Shown: positions 36,440 to 45,670 of the stretch, in pieces
How positions within the stretch are numbered: position 1 is the first letter of the stretch
Layout of the letters: the number at the start of each line of letters is the position of its first letter
Assembly (NCBI GenBank): GCA_016873735.1
Contig: VGWD01000012.1
Location: 1-61,983, forward strand
DNA length: 61,983 bases
Source of the DNA: Ignavibacteria bacterium
Lineage (GTDB): Bacteria; Bacteroidota; Ignavibacteria; Kapaibacteriales; UBA961
Direction: 5' to 3'
The notes under the pieces: generated by a model
The model's database searches: none
What the model was told of the DNA's origin: nothing
Seen by the model: only the letters and a program-made list of their open reading frames with translations
Position numbers and translations under genes: made by a program

Positions 36440-36727
36440 TCAACGAAAAATAATTTCTTTCACAAGTGGAAAACCAATTTTCTGATTGAGTTTGTTGATG
36501 AGTTCCAATTTGCGGAGGGAGAGTTCATTACGCCAAGGTGCGCTATGTACATGAATGAAGAGCTTTCCTTCATCGAAGCGTTGGAATATGCATATTTCTT
36601 TTCCTTTATCACCGAGAAGTTCATTCCATAGAAGTGGGATTTTGTTTGAGGCGATGCTATGTTCCCATCTTTGTTCTTTGATGAGATCATTCAGAATATC
36701 TGCAATATGTTTTGGTGAATCATGCAT
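36440..36727 (-). CDS. DUF721 (DciA-like) protein
   Basis: 95 residues. The core is 'IPLLWNELLGDKGKEICIFQ', then 'GKLFIHVHSAPWRNELSLRK', ending 'LNQKIGFPLVKEIIFR'. This is the DUF721 pattern, in which a KH-like domain carries the conserved 'L.I.v.s..W..EL'. Members in many bacteria (DciA) help load the replicative helicase, and short forms like this are common in Bacteroidota; whether it does so here is inference. It starts 1 bp after the stop of the DUF3078 pseudogene. Confidence 0.8.
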   Translation of the reverse strand: MHDSPKHIADILNDLIKEQRWEHSIASNKIPLLWNELLGDKGKEICIFQRFDEGKLFIHVHSAPWRNELSLRKLELINKLNQKIGFPLVKEIIFR

Positions 36728-36728
36728 G

Positions 36729-37460
36729 TTAGAATGTATATCCGAAACCTACGCCGAAGGTATTCTTAAGTTGAGTGGATGGACCACTTGTTCCATCGGA
36801 TCTTTTGATTACGATTCGATGATCATAGAAAGCATCCAAAGATAATATAACTTTTATAAAACTATTCACTTTCATCGTCATCAGATTTTCCATGCTAATG
36901 ACCATCAATGTAGGTGACCGAAATGGCGAGAAGATATTCAGACGAGAATTCAGAGTGATATTCTCAAAGATTTCATTTGCAAATTGAGCATTCAGAAGTG
37001 AGCCCAGGAATGCCTAAATGGTATGTCCTTTAACCACATTGAAAGCACCTTGTTCAGAAAGCAATTGATTTGCCACAATAGTGGTTCTTCCTGTTAAAGG
37101 AGCAATAAGTATCGATAGACCCTTTATTGGTTTTAATTCCATACCCAAAGCTGTTGTCAAGAATGCAGGAGCCATGAATGTGGAAGTCAAGGGAAAATCG
37201 CCGATTGCTTTGTACATGCCCAGACCAATGATGGAAATAGAGCTATTTCCACCGGCAGTCAAATTGAGAAGTCCAACTTGACTGAATGAAATATTCGTGA
37301 TTCCCGAATATGTCCATCCCTGCAATTTCTTTGCATCATTCATTTGCGTGGTAACTTGTTCCAGTGAGTCAACCAAGCCTTGACCAATTGATTGTCCATA
37401 TCAATAAACCCCACCATGGACCATCAATAGAATGGCCAATATCAATACTCTTCTTTTCAT
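36729..37460 (-). pseudogene. DUF3078 family protein, decayed
   Basis: A signal peptide ('MKRRVLILAILLMVHGGVY') is broken by TGA at 37401-37403. The same frame then resumes with DUF3078 hallmarks ('LQGWTYSGITNISFSQVGLL', 'LNLTAGGNSSIS') and stops at TAG (37014-37016). The frame resumes again with 'NITLNSRLNIFSPF' and the family's usual end 'LKNTFGVGFGYTF'. At about 244 codons it is also shorter than normal (about 280-300), because the central segment between 'GGNSSIS' and 'LGMELKP' is missing. No frameshift is needed, only two nonsense changes and an in-frame deletion. The normal product is an outer-membrane barrel-like protein of unknown role. Confidence 0.75.
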
Positions 37461-37475
37461 GCTGCAAGAAACTGA

Positions 37476-38450
37476 TTACATCTTCAAAAGCCAAGCAAAT
37501 ATCAAGGGAGCAACGATTGTTGCATCCGACTCAACAATGAATTTTGGGGTTTCAATGCCTAATTTACCCCATGTGATTTTCTCATTTGGTACTGCACCGG
37601 AGTAAGAGCCATAACTGGTTGTCGAATCTGAGATCTGACAGAAATAGCTCCAAAAGGGAATATCTTCCATCTCCATGTCTTGATACAACATTGGTACCAC
37701 GCATATCGGGAAATCTCCTGCAATACCACCACCGATTTGGAAGAAGCCAATACCTTTGCCTGTTGAATGTTGTACATACCAATCTGAAAGCCACATCATA
37801 TAGTCAATACCCGATTTCATCGTAGTGCTTTTGAATTCACCTTTTATGCAATAGGATGCAAAAATATTTCCCATTGTGGAGTCTTCCCAGCCGGGAACAA
37901 TGATTGGTAGATTTTTTTCTGCAGCCGCAAGCATCCATGAATTCTTTGGATCAACCTCATAATATTGTTTAAGCACACCAGAGAGCAACATTTGATACAT
38001 GAATTCATGTGGAAAGAAACGCTTTCCTTGTGAGTCGGCATCATGCCATACGCGATGTAAATGTTTTTGTAATCTGCGGAATGCTTCTTCTTCCGGAATG
38101 CATGTATCTGTTACTCGATTATAATGATGTTCCAATAAATCCCATTCATCCTGTGGTGAAAGATCGCGATAATGCGGAACCCGCTTATAGTGGGAATGCG
38201 CAACCAAATTCATGATATCTTCTTCGAGATTTGCCCCAGTGCAAGAGATGATGTGAACTTTATCTTGGCGAATCATTTCAGCAAGTGTTTTTCCCAATTC
38301 AGCCGTGCTCATTGCACCGGCCAGGGTAATCATCATTTTTCCGCCTTCGGCCAAGTGGAGTTCATATCCTTTTGCCGCATCAACCAATGCCGCGGCATTG
38401 AAATGAAGAAAATTGCTTTCGATGAATTGTGAAATCGGACCTCTGTTCAT
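37476..38450 (-). CDS. Deoxyhypusine synthase-family protein
   Basis: 324 residues from the ATG at 38450 ('MNRGPISQFIESNFLHFNAA'); the frame is open to 38558 but that would run into the MarR gene. Family motifs: 'MITLAGAMSTAELGKTLAEM', 'VHIISCTGANLEEDI', 'GFFQIGGGIAGDFPICVVPM', and near the end 'NEKITWGKL' with the lysine that forms the enzyme-substrate imine in human DHS. Bacteria lack eIF5A, so the product is probably a polyamine such as homospermidine or spermidine, as proposed for bacterial DHS-like enzymes. It follows a MarR-family gene by 49 bp. Confidence 0.87.
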   Translation of the reverse strand: MNRGPISQFIESNFLHFNAAALVDAAKGYELHLAEGGKMMITLAGAMSTAELGKTLAEMIRQDKVHIISCTGANLEEDIMNLVAHSHYKRVPHYRDLSPQDEWDLLEHHYNRVTDTCIPEEEAFRRLQKHLHRVWHDADSQGKRFFPHEFMYQMLLSGVLKQYYEVDPKNSWMLAAAEKNLPIIVPGWEDSTMGNIFASYCIKGEFKSTTMKSGIDYMMWLSDWYVQHSTGKGIGFFQIGGGIAGDFPICVVPMLYQDMEMEDIPFWSYFCQISDSTTSYGSYSGAVPNEKITWGKLGIETPKFIVESDATIVAPLIFAWLLKM

Positions 38451-38499
38451 AGTGTTTATTTCATGAGAAGTGGAGAAACAAGAAACCGTAATGACTCTA

Positions 38500-38958
38500 T
38501 CATTTTGGTGTATATATTTTTTTGCAAAGTGTGGATACTTCGCGGCACTCATCTTCATTTATGCTATTGCTAATCTCAGCAAGCATGGCCATGAATAAAG
38601 GATCAACTTGTTCCATGACTTCCATACCCGCCTGGGTTATACGAGCAAGTGAGAGTCTTCTGTCTTCCTGAATGCGAATTCGTTCAGCCAAACCTTTCTG
38701 CTCCAAACCATCAATTTGACGAGTGACATCGGTGGTTTTTTCGATGAGATTTTTGACGATTTCTGTTCTTGACATTCCATCGGGATATGCTCGTTTAAGA
38801 AGACGAAGGATAGCGTATTGTCCGCCATTGATCCCTAATGGAGAGCATGTCTTATCAACTTGCTGTCGTAGAAATTCAGCTGCAATGCTAATATCCAATA
38901 TGGCTTCCAAAGCCGGGAAGCGATATCTGGATTGTCCGGTATGATCTTTTTCTGACAT
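38500..38958 (-). CDS. MarR-family transcriptional regulator
   Basis: 152 residues with the winged-helix MarR fold: 'INGGQYAILRLLKRAYPDGM', 'SRTEIVKNLIEKTTDVTRQI', the recognition helix and 'GLEQKGLAERIRIQEDRRLS' as the wing. It is divergent, across 126 bp, from a CDF-type cation transporter, and the same-strand deoxyhypusine synthase-like gene follows. It probably regulates itself and one or both neighbours. The ligand cannot be told from sequence. Confidence 0.9.
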   Translation of the reverse strand: MSEKDHTGQSRYRFPALEAILDISIAAEFLRQQVDKTCSPLGINGGQYAILRLLKRAYPDGMSRTEIVKNLIEKTTDVTRQIDGLEQKGLAERIRIQEDRRLSLARITQAGMEVMEQVDPLFMAMLAEISNSINEDECREVSTLCKKIYTPK

Positions 38959-38975
38959 GTATCTTGCTCAACAGT

Positions 38976-38994
38976 ATGCGGTAAAATTACGCAT
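38976..38994. promoter_or_regulatory. Candidate MarR operator
   Basis: ATGCGGTAAAATTACGCAT is nearly palindromic (one unpaired G) and lies 18 bp upstream of the MarR gene start, in the divergent region shared with the cation transporter gene. Assignment is by position and symmetry only. Confidence 0.4.
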
Positions 38995-39084
38995 TTTGAT
39001 TCAAGGAAGAGAAGGGAATCATGCCTCATTGAATGTCAAGTGAAAATATCCTATTTTCGCCGTTCACTTCTTAGATATTGTTTC

Positions 39085-39873
39085 ATGAGTCTTTCAACCA
39101 AAATATATGTCGAAGCGATGGATTGTCCGTCTGAAGAGGCAATGGTTCGCATGGCATTGCAGAGTTTTCGGAGCATTCATTCTCTACAAGTTGATTTTTC
39201 CGGTAGAATGCTTCATTTAGTTCATGATGAGGACATTGACTCCATCATGAAAGCCATTATTGCTTTGAATCTTGGAGCTCGGCATGTGCATACTGAAGAG
39301 CATATTGGAATAATTGAAGAGCACAAACAACAAAAGTCGGCATTGATAGCTGTATTGCTGATTAATGCATGTTGTTTTCTATTGGAAGCAATTATGGGTT
39401 ATGTTTCAGGCTCAATTGGTCTATTCGCAGATAGTTTGGACATGCTAGCCGATGCATTCGTCTATGGATTATCGCTTCTGGTGATTGCAGGTTCAATGCT
39501 TATGAAATCGCGCATTGCCGTTCTTAGTGGTGTCATTCAATTGGGTTTGGGGGTTTTGGGTCTTTATGAATGTGTAAGAAGAACGATTTTTGGGGCCGAA
39601 ATACCTGATTATACACTTATGATTGGTATTTCTGTGATTGCAATAGCGGGTAATCTACTGAGTTTGGGAATCCTGCGAAAACAGCAAAGCATGGAGCCCC
39701 ATATGCGAGCCAGCATGATATTCACTTCAACTGATGTTCTTGTAAATGCCGGAGTTATAATCGCAGGTTTGCTCACTATTGTAATGTCTTCCATAATTCC
39801 CGATCTATGTATCGGCTGTATAATCTTCATTCTGGTCTTTAAGGGGGCCTTCAGGATTTTTCGATTGCAATAA
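39085..39873 (+). CDS. CDF-family cation transporter with degenerate HMA domain
   Basis: 262 residues from the ATG at 39085 ('MSLSTKIYVEAMDCPSEEAM'); an upstream GTG at 39040 is unlikely. The N-terminal 70 residues form an HMA-like fold whose metal motif is reduced to one cysteine ('MDCPSEE' instead of CxxC). Then six TM segments of the cation diffusion facilitator type follow, with 'DMLAD' in TM2 and 'TDVLVN' in TM5 as the metal-site DxxxD/DxxxN pairs. The cytoplasmic C-terminal domain is nearly absent. It probably exports a divalent metal (zinc, cadmium, cobalt or iron) from the cytoplasm. Divergent from MarR. Confidence 0.82.
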   Translation: MSLSTKIYVEAMDCPSEEAMVRMALQSFRSIHSLQVDFSGRMLHLVHDEDIDSIMKAIIALNLGARHVHTEEHIGIIEEHKQQKSALIAVLLINACCFLLEAIMGYVSGSIGLFADSLDMLADAFVYGLSLLVIAGSMLMKSRIAVLSGVIQLGLGVLGLYECVRRTIFGAEIPDYTLMIGISVIAIAGNLLSLGILRKQQSMEPHMRASMIFTSTDVLVNAGVIIAGLLTIVMSSIIPDLCIGCIIFILVFKGAFRIFRLQ

Positions 39874-40000
39874 TATTCATTCATCTTGTAATTCTTGTAA
39901 GGTTTTCCACATTTCATTACTCATATATGTTTGGAGTACTGAATTGCAACTTTTTTGCAATTGTACACTCCTTGCCATTGCACCACGATGGAATGAATGC

Positions 40001-41034
40001 ATGAAGATTGTACTATTCTTAACCTTCATCTTTACAATGCCGGGCCTTATCGCCAGTGAAGGCAAGCAATTGGTGGAATTACTTCGCAAGGGCAATGCTC
40101 ATCATGATGTTGGAAATTATGAGCAAGCCCTTGAATACTATAACAAAGCACTTAAACTTGACAGTGTTTCCGGTATTGTTCACTATGAAATAGCTTATAC
40201 GCTTCTTGCCATGAAGCGGTATGATGAAGCTGCTAAGTATAGTAGGAAAGTGATATTGCTTGATAGCAAACAACAGCAGGGTGCATATTTGATGTTGGGA
40301 TCTGCATTGAATATGTCTGGGAAACTACAAGAAGCGATTCAGGTATATCAAGAAGGATTGGTCAAATTCAGAGGCCTTCACCAATTGCATTATAATCTGG
40401 CTTTGGCATATTATGATATCGGTAATTTATCAAAGTCGGAAGAAGCATTGTATAGGTCTTTGCAGATGCGTCCGGGGCATGTGAACAGCCATGTTTTATT
40501 AGGCAAGGTATCTGCAGCAAGGGGTGATAATATCAAAGCGGTGTTAAGTTTTTCATATGTATTGTATTTGGATTCTGAGATGAACAATGCTCAGGAATTG
40601 GCAAAGATGCTGCAAGAAAGAATAGCTCTATTGACTGCTCCCGCCTCTGATTCCCTCTATGTTGGATTATTCCCCGGCGATTCCATTTTTTCTGCATTAT
40701 ATCAAAAGCTGAATAAATCAAGAAAAGCCGATGGGCGTGACAATTCATTCGCAGTTCATCTCTGTTTTTTTTCCATTCACTTGATGCAGTATTGGATACG
40801 GGACATCCTTTGTGGTCGGATTTATATGCCGCAACATTTCATGGATTGCATGCATCTGGTCATTGCGAAGCATATGCGAATAGTTTGGCTCAAATCAATG
40901 CCGCTTCTGAAACTGAACGCTGGGTAAGACTTAATCAAGTGAAAAAGCAGGAAATGCGTTCATGGATTGAGTCGCATCAGCCACCGCAAAAAATGAATCA
41001 GATCTTATTTGGAGGAAGATCCACATTCAAATGA
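40001..41034 (+). pseudogene. TPR-repeat periplasmic protein, frameshifted in a T8 run
   Basis: A signal peptide ('MKIVLFLTFIFTMPGLIAS') is followed by four to five TPR units (about 20-200), e.g. 'HHDVGNYEQALEYYNKALKL' and 'LAYYDIGNLSKSEEALYRSL'. The original frame runs into unrelated sequence after the T8 run at 40765-40772 and stops at 40927. Adding one T joins it to a second ORF that continues sensibly ('DAVLDTGHPLWSDLYAATFH' to '[12 protein letters not shown]', stop 41034). Either the gene is broken in its last third or the run was miscounted. The repaired product would be 344 residues. Its 3' end overlaps umuC by 37 bp. Confidence 0.7.
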
Positions 41035-42296
41035 GGCAATTCATTCCAACGCGTTGTGAATGCCGGTGATTTTTTATTTCTCTTCATATTCCATCGACGC
41101 TGTTTTCCACCGGGTCCCCCACTTGCACCACTACGAATCGTTCTTCTTCCAAATCTTAGATTTATGCTATCCACTGCTTCCATCACAGCAGAATTTCGCA
41201 CGATGTTTTGTTCACTGAACAATGATTGCTGTACGCTTTCTTGCGGGCAAATATCATGCAGCATCACTCCGCATTTTTTATAATGAAATCCTTCTTTGAA
41301 GATTCTCTTTACGCCATCGATCGCTGCATGGACAAGATCCGGTGAGTATTGCGTAGGAATTTCACATTTGACCGTTGTTGAATTTGAGTATTGCGGATAT
41401 TTTGGTGAGAAATAATTTGTCCGAATAAAAATGGAAATCGCTCCACATACCGTTCCTTGTGCTCTCAATTTCACTGATGCACTTTCGGCATGGCGTGCCA
41501 CAGCTTCCGTGAGTTCATGCAAGTCAGTGACATATTCCCCAAAACTGCGAGAACAGACGATTGTCTTTTGCTGAGGAAGATCATCGATGCTGATGCAAGG
41601 AATGCCATTCAATTCATGAACCATGCGCAATCCCACAATCGTGAATTCTTGTTTGATCCATTCCTGCGGTGCATATTTCAAATCTTTTGCATTGATGATT
41701 CCCGCGCCTTTTAATCGAGGAGCTGTACGATATCCAACGCCCCATACATCTTCCACAGGAATATTCTCAAGCCATTGATCTTGTTCATCAAGATCTTCCG
41801 GCAAGACAAATACTCCCGAACATTCTTTTCGTTTTTTTGCGATGCGATTGGCAATCTTTGATAAAGTACGTGTAGATCCAACACCGATGCCGACAGGAAT
41901 GCCTGTCCATTGCATCACCGTATTTTTCATTTCTCTGCAGAATTCTGTTTGGTCTGAAGTAGATATATGTTTCAAATCCAGAAAAGATTCGTCGATGGAA
42001 TAAACCTCAAGATTGGGCGTGAACAGTGAGAGTGTTTCAACCACGCGATGACTCATGTCTCCATAGAGTTCATAATTGGATGAAAAGACTTGCACATCAT
42101 TGGCTTCGACTATATCTATGATTTTAAAGAGAGGATCCCCCATTTTGATCCCGAGTGCTTTTGCTTCATCGGAGCGAGCAATGGCACAACCATCATTATT
42201 GGAAAGAACAATCACGGGAACCCCCCGCAAAGCAGGTTGGAAAACACGCTCGCAGCTCACATAGAAATTGTTTCCATCAACAAGAGCAAGTGCCAT
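40998..42296 (-). CDS. umuC: DNA polymerase V catalytic subunit UmuC
   Basis: 432 residues, close to E. coli UmuC (422). Y-family polymerase motifs are intact: '[15 protein letters not shown]' with the first catalytic aspartate, '[20 protein letters not shown]', and '[11 protein letters not shown]' with the Asp-Glu pair. The thumb and little-finger domains follow, and a C-terminal UmuC-type tail ends '[13 protein letters not shown]'. It carries out mutagenic translesion synthesis with processed UmuD. It starts 3 bp after umuD. Confidence 0.97.
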   Translation of the reverse strand: MALALVDGNNFYVSCERVFQPALRGVPVIVLSNNDGCAIARSDEAKALGIKMGDPLFKIIDIVEANDVQVFSSNYELYGDMSHRVVETLSLFTPNLEVYSIDESFLDLKHISTSDQTEFCREMKNTVMQWTGIPVGIGVGSTRTLSKIANRIAKKRKECSGVFVLPEDLDEQDQWLENIPVEDVWGVGYRTAPRLKGAGIINAKDLKYAPQEWIKQEFTIVGLRMVHELNGIPCISIDDLPQQKTIVCSRSFGEYVTDLHELTEAVARHAESASVKLRAQGTVCGAISIFIRTNYFSPKYPQYSNSTTVKCEIPTQYSPDLVHAAIDGVKRIFKEGFHYKKCGVMLHDICPQESVQQSLFSEQNIVRNSAVMEAVDSINLRFGRRTIRSGASGGPGGKQRRWNMKRNKKSPAFTTRWNELPHLNVDLPPNKI

Positions 42297-42299
42297 GAT

Positions 42300-42743
42300 T
42301 CATCGGAATTTTTGAATGCAAGATGTTACAACTCCCCAAATGCAATCTCCTGAATTCTCATTGAGTCGCACGGTTACATAGTTTTCATTTTCAGCATGAA
42401 GATAACATTCGGAACCACGCATTTCAATTCTCTTAATGAGAAATTCATTATTGATAATTGCCACGACAATATCACCGGACTGAGCTTTGAGTGATCTATC
42501 CACCACAACCAATGACCCATCGGATATGCCTGCATTCACCATTGATGTGCCACTCACTTGCACGAAGAATGTTGCAGTTTTGTTTTGAATCAAATATTCA
42601 TCCAGAGAGAGACGCTTATCGATATAATCTTCGGCCGGAGAAGGGAATCCTGCACTCACTCCGGAAAGGAAGAGGGGATAGGAACTATCAGGCGGAGATT
42701 CCTGAAATCCCATGATAGAAATGACTGTTGTTTTTTCTTTCAT
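42300..42743 (-). CDS. umuD: UmuD, LexA-like autoprotease subunit of DNA polymerase V
   Basis: 147 residues. The cleavage site is 'SAGFPSP' (Ala-Gly bond) near residue 30. The catalytic serine lies in 'QVSGTSMVNAGI' near 65, the catalytic lysine in 'FLIKRIEM' near 103. RecA-stimulated self-cleavage produces the active UmuD'. It is followed at once by umuC. A palindrome 58 bp upstream may be its damage-inducible operator. Confidence 0.96.
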   Translation of the reverse strand: MKEKTTVISIMGFQESPPDSSYPLFLSGVSAGFPSPAEDYIDKRLSLDEYLIQNKTATFFVQVSGTSMVNAGISDGSLVVVDRSLKAQSGDIVVAIINNEFLIKRIEMRGSECYLHAENENYVTVRLNENSGDCIWGVVTSCIQKFR

Positions 42744-42800
42744 GTCTGTGAAAATTGTTAGTTGTTTCGGGGTTTTGCAAACTATGGAATTCTCTTGATT

Positions 42801-42821
42801 TGAACATGGTGATCTTGTTCA
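42801..42821. promoter_or_regulatory. Candidate SOS operator upstream of umuDC
   Basis: TGAACA (42801-42806) and TGTTCA (42816-42821) form a perfect 6-bp inverted repeat spaced by 9 bp, between alkB and umuD. It differs from the E. coli LexA box (CTGT-N8-ACAG) and the Gram-positive box (GAAC-N4-GTTC), so identity as a LexA site is a guess from its position. Confidence 0.4.
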
Positions 42822-43403
42822 CATTAGGATGTTTCTGAATGTCAGATTAATGCGTGGTTGTGCAACTTTGACAGTTTTGGGAAGCGAATGCAACCATGTT
42901 TGTTGACATTTCCCCTTCATGATCAATATGCTGCTATGTGCAAGCCGAATATCTACACGTTGTTTTGTGATGCGATGCTTGAATGCGAATGGACGTTCAG
43001 CCCCAAAAGAAACCGAAGCAATAATCGGCTCGGGACCCAGTTCCTTTTCATTGTCCGCATGCCATCCCATCCCATCATTGCCATCATGATACAGATTACA
43101 AAGAACAGAATTAAAGGTAGTCTCAGCGATTGCTTCACAATATTGTTTGATTTGAAGCAATTCTCGAGTCCATGGCAATGGTATTCTTTTGATTCCGCCA
43201 TATGAATAATGAGCTTCAAGATCACCATACCAAGCACTCTTGCGCCGCATTTCACGTAGTTTTCCGAACATGATAATTGTATCTGGAGTCCAGATTAGGG
43301 AATTCAGCAATCTATCAAACCAAAGAGGATCGGAAAAGGGTGGTGATTGCGAAAATAGGAGGGCCTCTCCATCATGGGGTAATATGCTATTGGGAGTGTT
43401 CAT
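42819..43403 (-). CDS. AlkB-family 2-oxoglutarate/Fe(II) dioxygenase
   Basis: 194 residues from the ATG at 43403. The jelly-roll core has the iron ligands HxD in 'MGWHADNEKELG' and the distal His in 'TWLHSLPK', and the 2-oxoglutarate-binding 'PRINLTFR' pair of arginines. 'NSVLCNLYHDGND' is the nucleotide-recognition lid of AlkB. It removes alkyl groups from DNA or RNA bases directly. It sits upstream of umuDC on the same strand, making a DNA-damage cluster. Confidence 0.92.
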   Translation of the reverse strand: MNTPNSILPHDGEALLFSQSPPFSDPLWFDRLLNSLIWTPDTIIMFGKLREMRRKSAWYGDLEAHYSYGGIKRIPLPWTRELLQIKQYCEAIAETTFNSVLCNLYHDGNDGMGWHADNEKELGPEPIIASVSFGAERPFAFKHRITKQRVDIRLAHSSILIMKGKCQQTWLHSLPKTVKVAQPRINLTFRNILM

Positions 43404-43486
43404 TATGGCAGGAAAACCCATGTTTTCAGTTTTCGGTTCCGCTTCATTTCTCTAATTTGTGGTATGGTTCAAACAACATACGGGAA

Positions 43487-45625
43487 ATGTCCATGAAGCT
43501 ACTATGTACTTCAATTGCCTTGCTCTTATTCAATACACTTCTTTTTGGTCAAAGTCTGCCGAAAGAACCCATTCCGGGTGGTTTGAAATCTCATGATCAT
43601 GGTTTATCCAAGGAGATTGAAGCATTGCATCATCAAGTGCAAACAGACCCTTCATATCGACCGATACCAAAGATTAATAGAAAAAAATCACAAGAGCATG
43701 GTCTTGATGCAAAAGAAATGCCTGATACAACATGCAGAAGAATCATTCCTGTTGTGTTCCATGTATTTCATCCGAACGGTGCTGCTGGCGTTCCTCTTTC
43801 TCAATTGGAATTTGCAATTGAAGATTTGAATAGAACATTTGCAGGAACGGATGCTGATTTTGGAACTGTCAATGCTGTATTTGCAAATGACAAATCCTAT
43901 TCCAATATACGTTTTGCCTTGGCCAAGAGAGATCCTTTCGGGCAGCCAACAAATGGTGTGATGTACTATTCAGATCGCCAAGGCGGTTTTGGCAATATCG
44001 GACCCCAATGGGAAAATCAAATCAGAACATATGCTTGGGACAATTACAAATATTTCAATGTATATGTGCAACATGATTTATATGCAAATAACACATTTAA
44101 TAATTCAGGTGTTTGTTGGTATCCTTCAACATGGATGAGCGATAATGACATAGCTCGAATGGTGTATAATTATGTGTATTTGGGCAAAGGTGGATCATCA
44201 TATAATTATCTGGAATTCAATCAAACATTTACCCATGAAGCCGGACATTATCTTGATCTTCGCCATACATTCGAAGGAAATTCTTGTACAGGCCAGGGCG
44301 ATATGTGTGATGATACACCGCCAACGGATATTGCAGCCGCGGGATGCGATGCCACACGTTGCAATGGCATCATCAATGGTGAGAATTATATGGATTATAA
44401 TACCACATGTTATAAGAATTTCACCATTGATCAGGTATCCCGAATGGATGTAGCGATGAAACATCCTGCCAGAAGTACGCTTTGGTCTCCATACAATCTT
44501 GTGTCGACCGGTTTGCTTTCACCAACAGCGAATGATACATGCTTTGATTCACCATATATTTCATATTCAACACAGCATCTCAAAGAATCCTCACTCAATG
44601 ATGGCAGCATTGCCAATGCCTCCATCATCATTCATGCAAGCAATGGTGCGCGATTTGGAATGAAAGGACAAACACTTGTTTCAGGTGAACATTATTCTCC
44701 GATTGAATTGCCAAATGGATTGAAAGAAGAGATCATGGTTTCTGAAGATGGAAGTTTTGCAACATTGAACATTACAGGGAAAGCAATGAGGCATGGATCA
44801 AATGATTCAAAAAATGCATTGCCACTTACCTTGTTTGAAGAAGCATTTTCAGAAGGTACATCAAAGGCAATCTTGAATTTATCTACGCTTATTCGCATTG
44901 AATTCAAAGATACTTGGAAAAAAACGTGCGTTGACACTTATGTGCGTGCAAGTGCCGACACAATCTGGAATATATTTGAATTACAAGGTCCATATCCACG
45001 ATTTTATGGTATGTGGAAGAATAATAATGTCTATGCGATTGAGAACTATGGACGTGGTTTCATTACCGAATCCGCTAATAGTTCAAAAGCTGTGTTTCTT
45101 AAACCCGGCATAGTCATTGGACCTCAAAGTGTATGGAATCAAGGGGGTGCACCTATCGTTTTGAATAGTCCTGATCATCAGGTTTTGGATGGTAAAACAG
45201 GATATGTCGGCTTCAGAATTCAAGTTGCTGACGCATTTCATTATGGGTGGATGCGCATCGCTGTTTCATCCACCACCGGTTGTACCCTTCTGGAGTATCA
45301 ATACAATGAAAAACCAAATGAAGGTATCGCAGCAGGAGCTGATTGTTCTGTGGCTTTGCCCGTGGAAGATGCACATGTATCAGAACCATTTGTGATCAAA
45401 CCAAATCCAACCCAGGATAAAGTGATGATTGATTTAGGTTCTTATGCTTTCAGAAAAGGGAAACTAACTCTTTCTGCAATGAATGGAATGGTTTTATCAA
45501 GCATGGCCATCACCCAATCACTTCAGGAATATTCATTGAAAGAACTTGCTTCTGGTGTATACATAATCTCTTTTTTGGACGAATCAGGGACATTGATACA
45601 TTCACAAGCTATCATCAAACAATAA
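43487..45625 (+). CDS. Secreted M43-type zinc metalloprotease with T9SS domain
   Basis: 712 residues from the ATG at 43487; the frame is open upstream over the opposite alkB but without a signal peptide. The signal peptide is 'MSMKLLCTSIALLLFNTLLF' then GQ. The protease domain (about 80-330) contains the extended zinc site HEAGHYLDLRH at 250-260, with Asp at the usual metzincin Gly position, and the Met-turn 'ENYMDYNTTC'. The cysteines 'NSCTGQGDMCDDTPPT' follow. The C-terminus has a beta domain and a T9SS sorting domain ('ELASGVYIISFLDESG'). The protease is therefore extracellular. It is followed 15 bp later by a Rieske gene. Confidence 0.92.
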   Translation: MSMKLLCTSIALLLFNTLLFGQSLPKEPIPGGLKSHDHGLSKEIEALHHQVQTDPSYRPIPKINRKKSQEHGLDAKEMPDTTCRRIIPVVFHVFHPNGAAGVPLSQLEFAIEDLNRTFAGTDADFGTVNAVFANDKSYSNIRFALAKRDPFGQPTNGVMYYSDRQGGFGNIGPQWENQIRTYAWDNYKYFNVYVQHDLYANNTFNNSGVCWYPSTWMSDNDIARMVYNYVYLGKGGSSYNYLEFNQTFTHEAGHYLDLRHTFEGNSCTGQGDMCDDTPPTDIAAAGCDATRCNGIINGENYMDYNTTCYKNFTIDQVSRMDVAMKHPARSTLWSPYNLVSTGLLSPTANDTCFDSPYISYSTQHLKESSLNDGSIANASIIIHASNGARFGMKGQTLVSGEHYSPIELPNGLKEEIMVSEDGSFATLNITGKAMRHGSNDSKNALPLTLFEEAFSEGTSKAILNLSTLIRIEFKDTWKKTCVDTYVRASADTIWNIFELQGPYPRFYGMWKNNNVYAIENYGRGFITESANSSKAVFLKPGIVIGPQSVWNQGGAPIVLNSPDHQVLDGKTGYVGFRIQVADAFHYGWMRIAVSSTTGCTLLEYQYNEKPNEGIAAGADCSVALPVEDAHVSEPFVIKPNPTQDKVMIDLGSYAFRKGKLTLSAMNGMVLSSMAITQSLQEYSLKELASGVYIISFLDESGTLIHSQAIIKQ

Positions 45626-45630
45626 TGTAT

Positions 45631-45670
45631 TAAGAATACTATGAGTAAGAATACTATGAGTAAGAATACA
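45631..45670 (+). repeat. 15-bp tandem duplication across the start codon of the Rieske gene
   Basis: TAAGAATACTATGAG occurs at 45631-45645 and 45646-45660, with a third partial copy from 45661. Each full copy holds an ATG in the same frame, giving 'MSKNTMSKNT'. Loss or gain of a unit would change the protein by exactly five residues. Confidence 0.8.

Noticed and set aside
43277-43486. N-terminal extension of the M43 protease
   Set aside because: It overlaps alkB on the opposite strand and would hide the signal peptide that starts at 43487.
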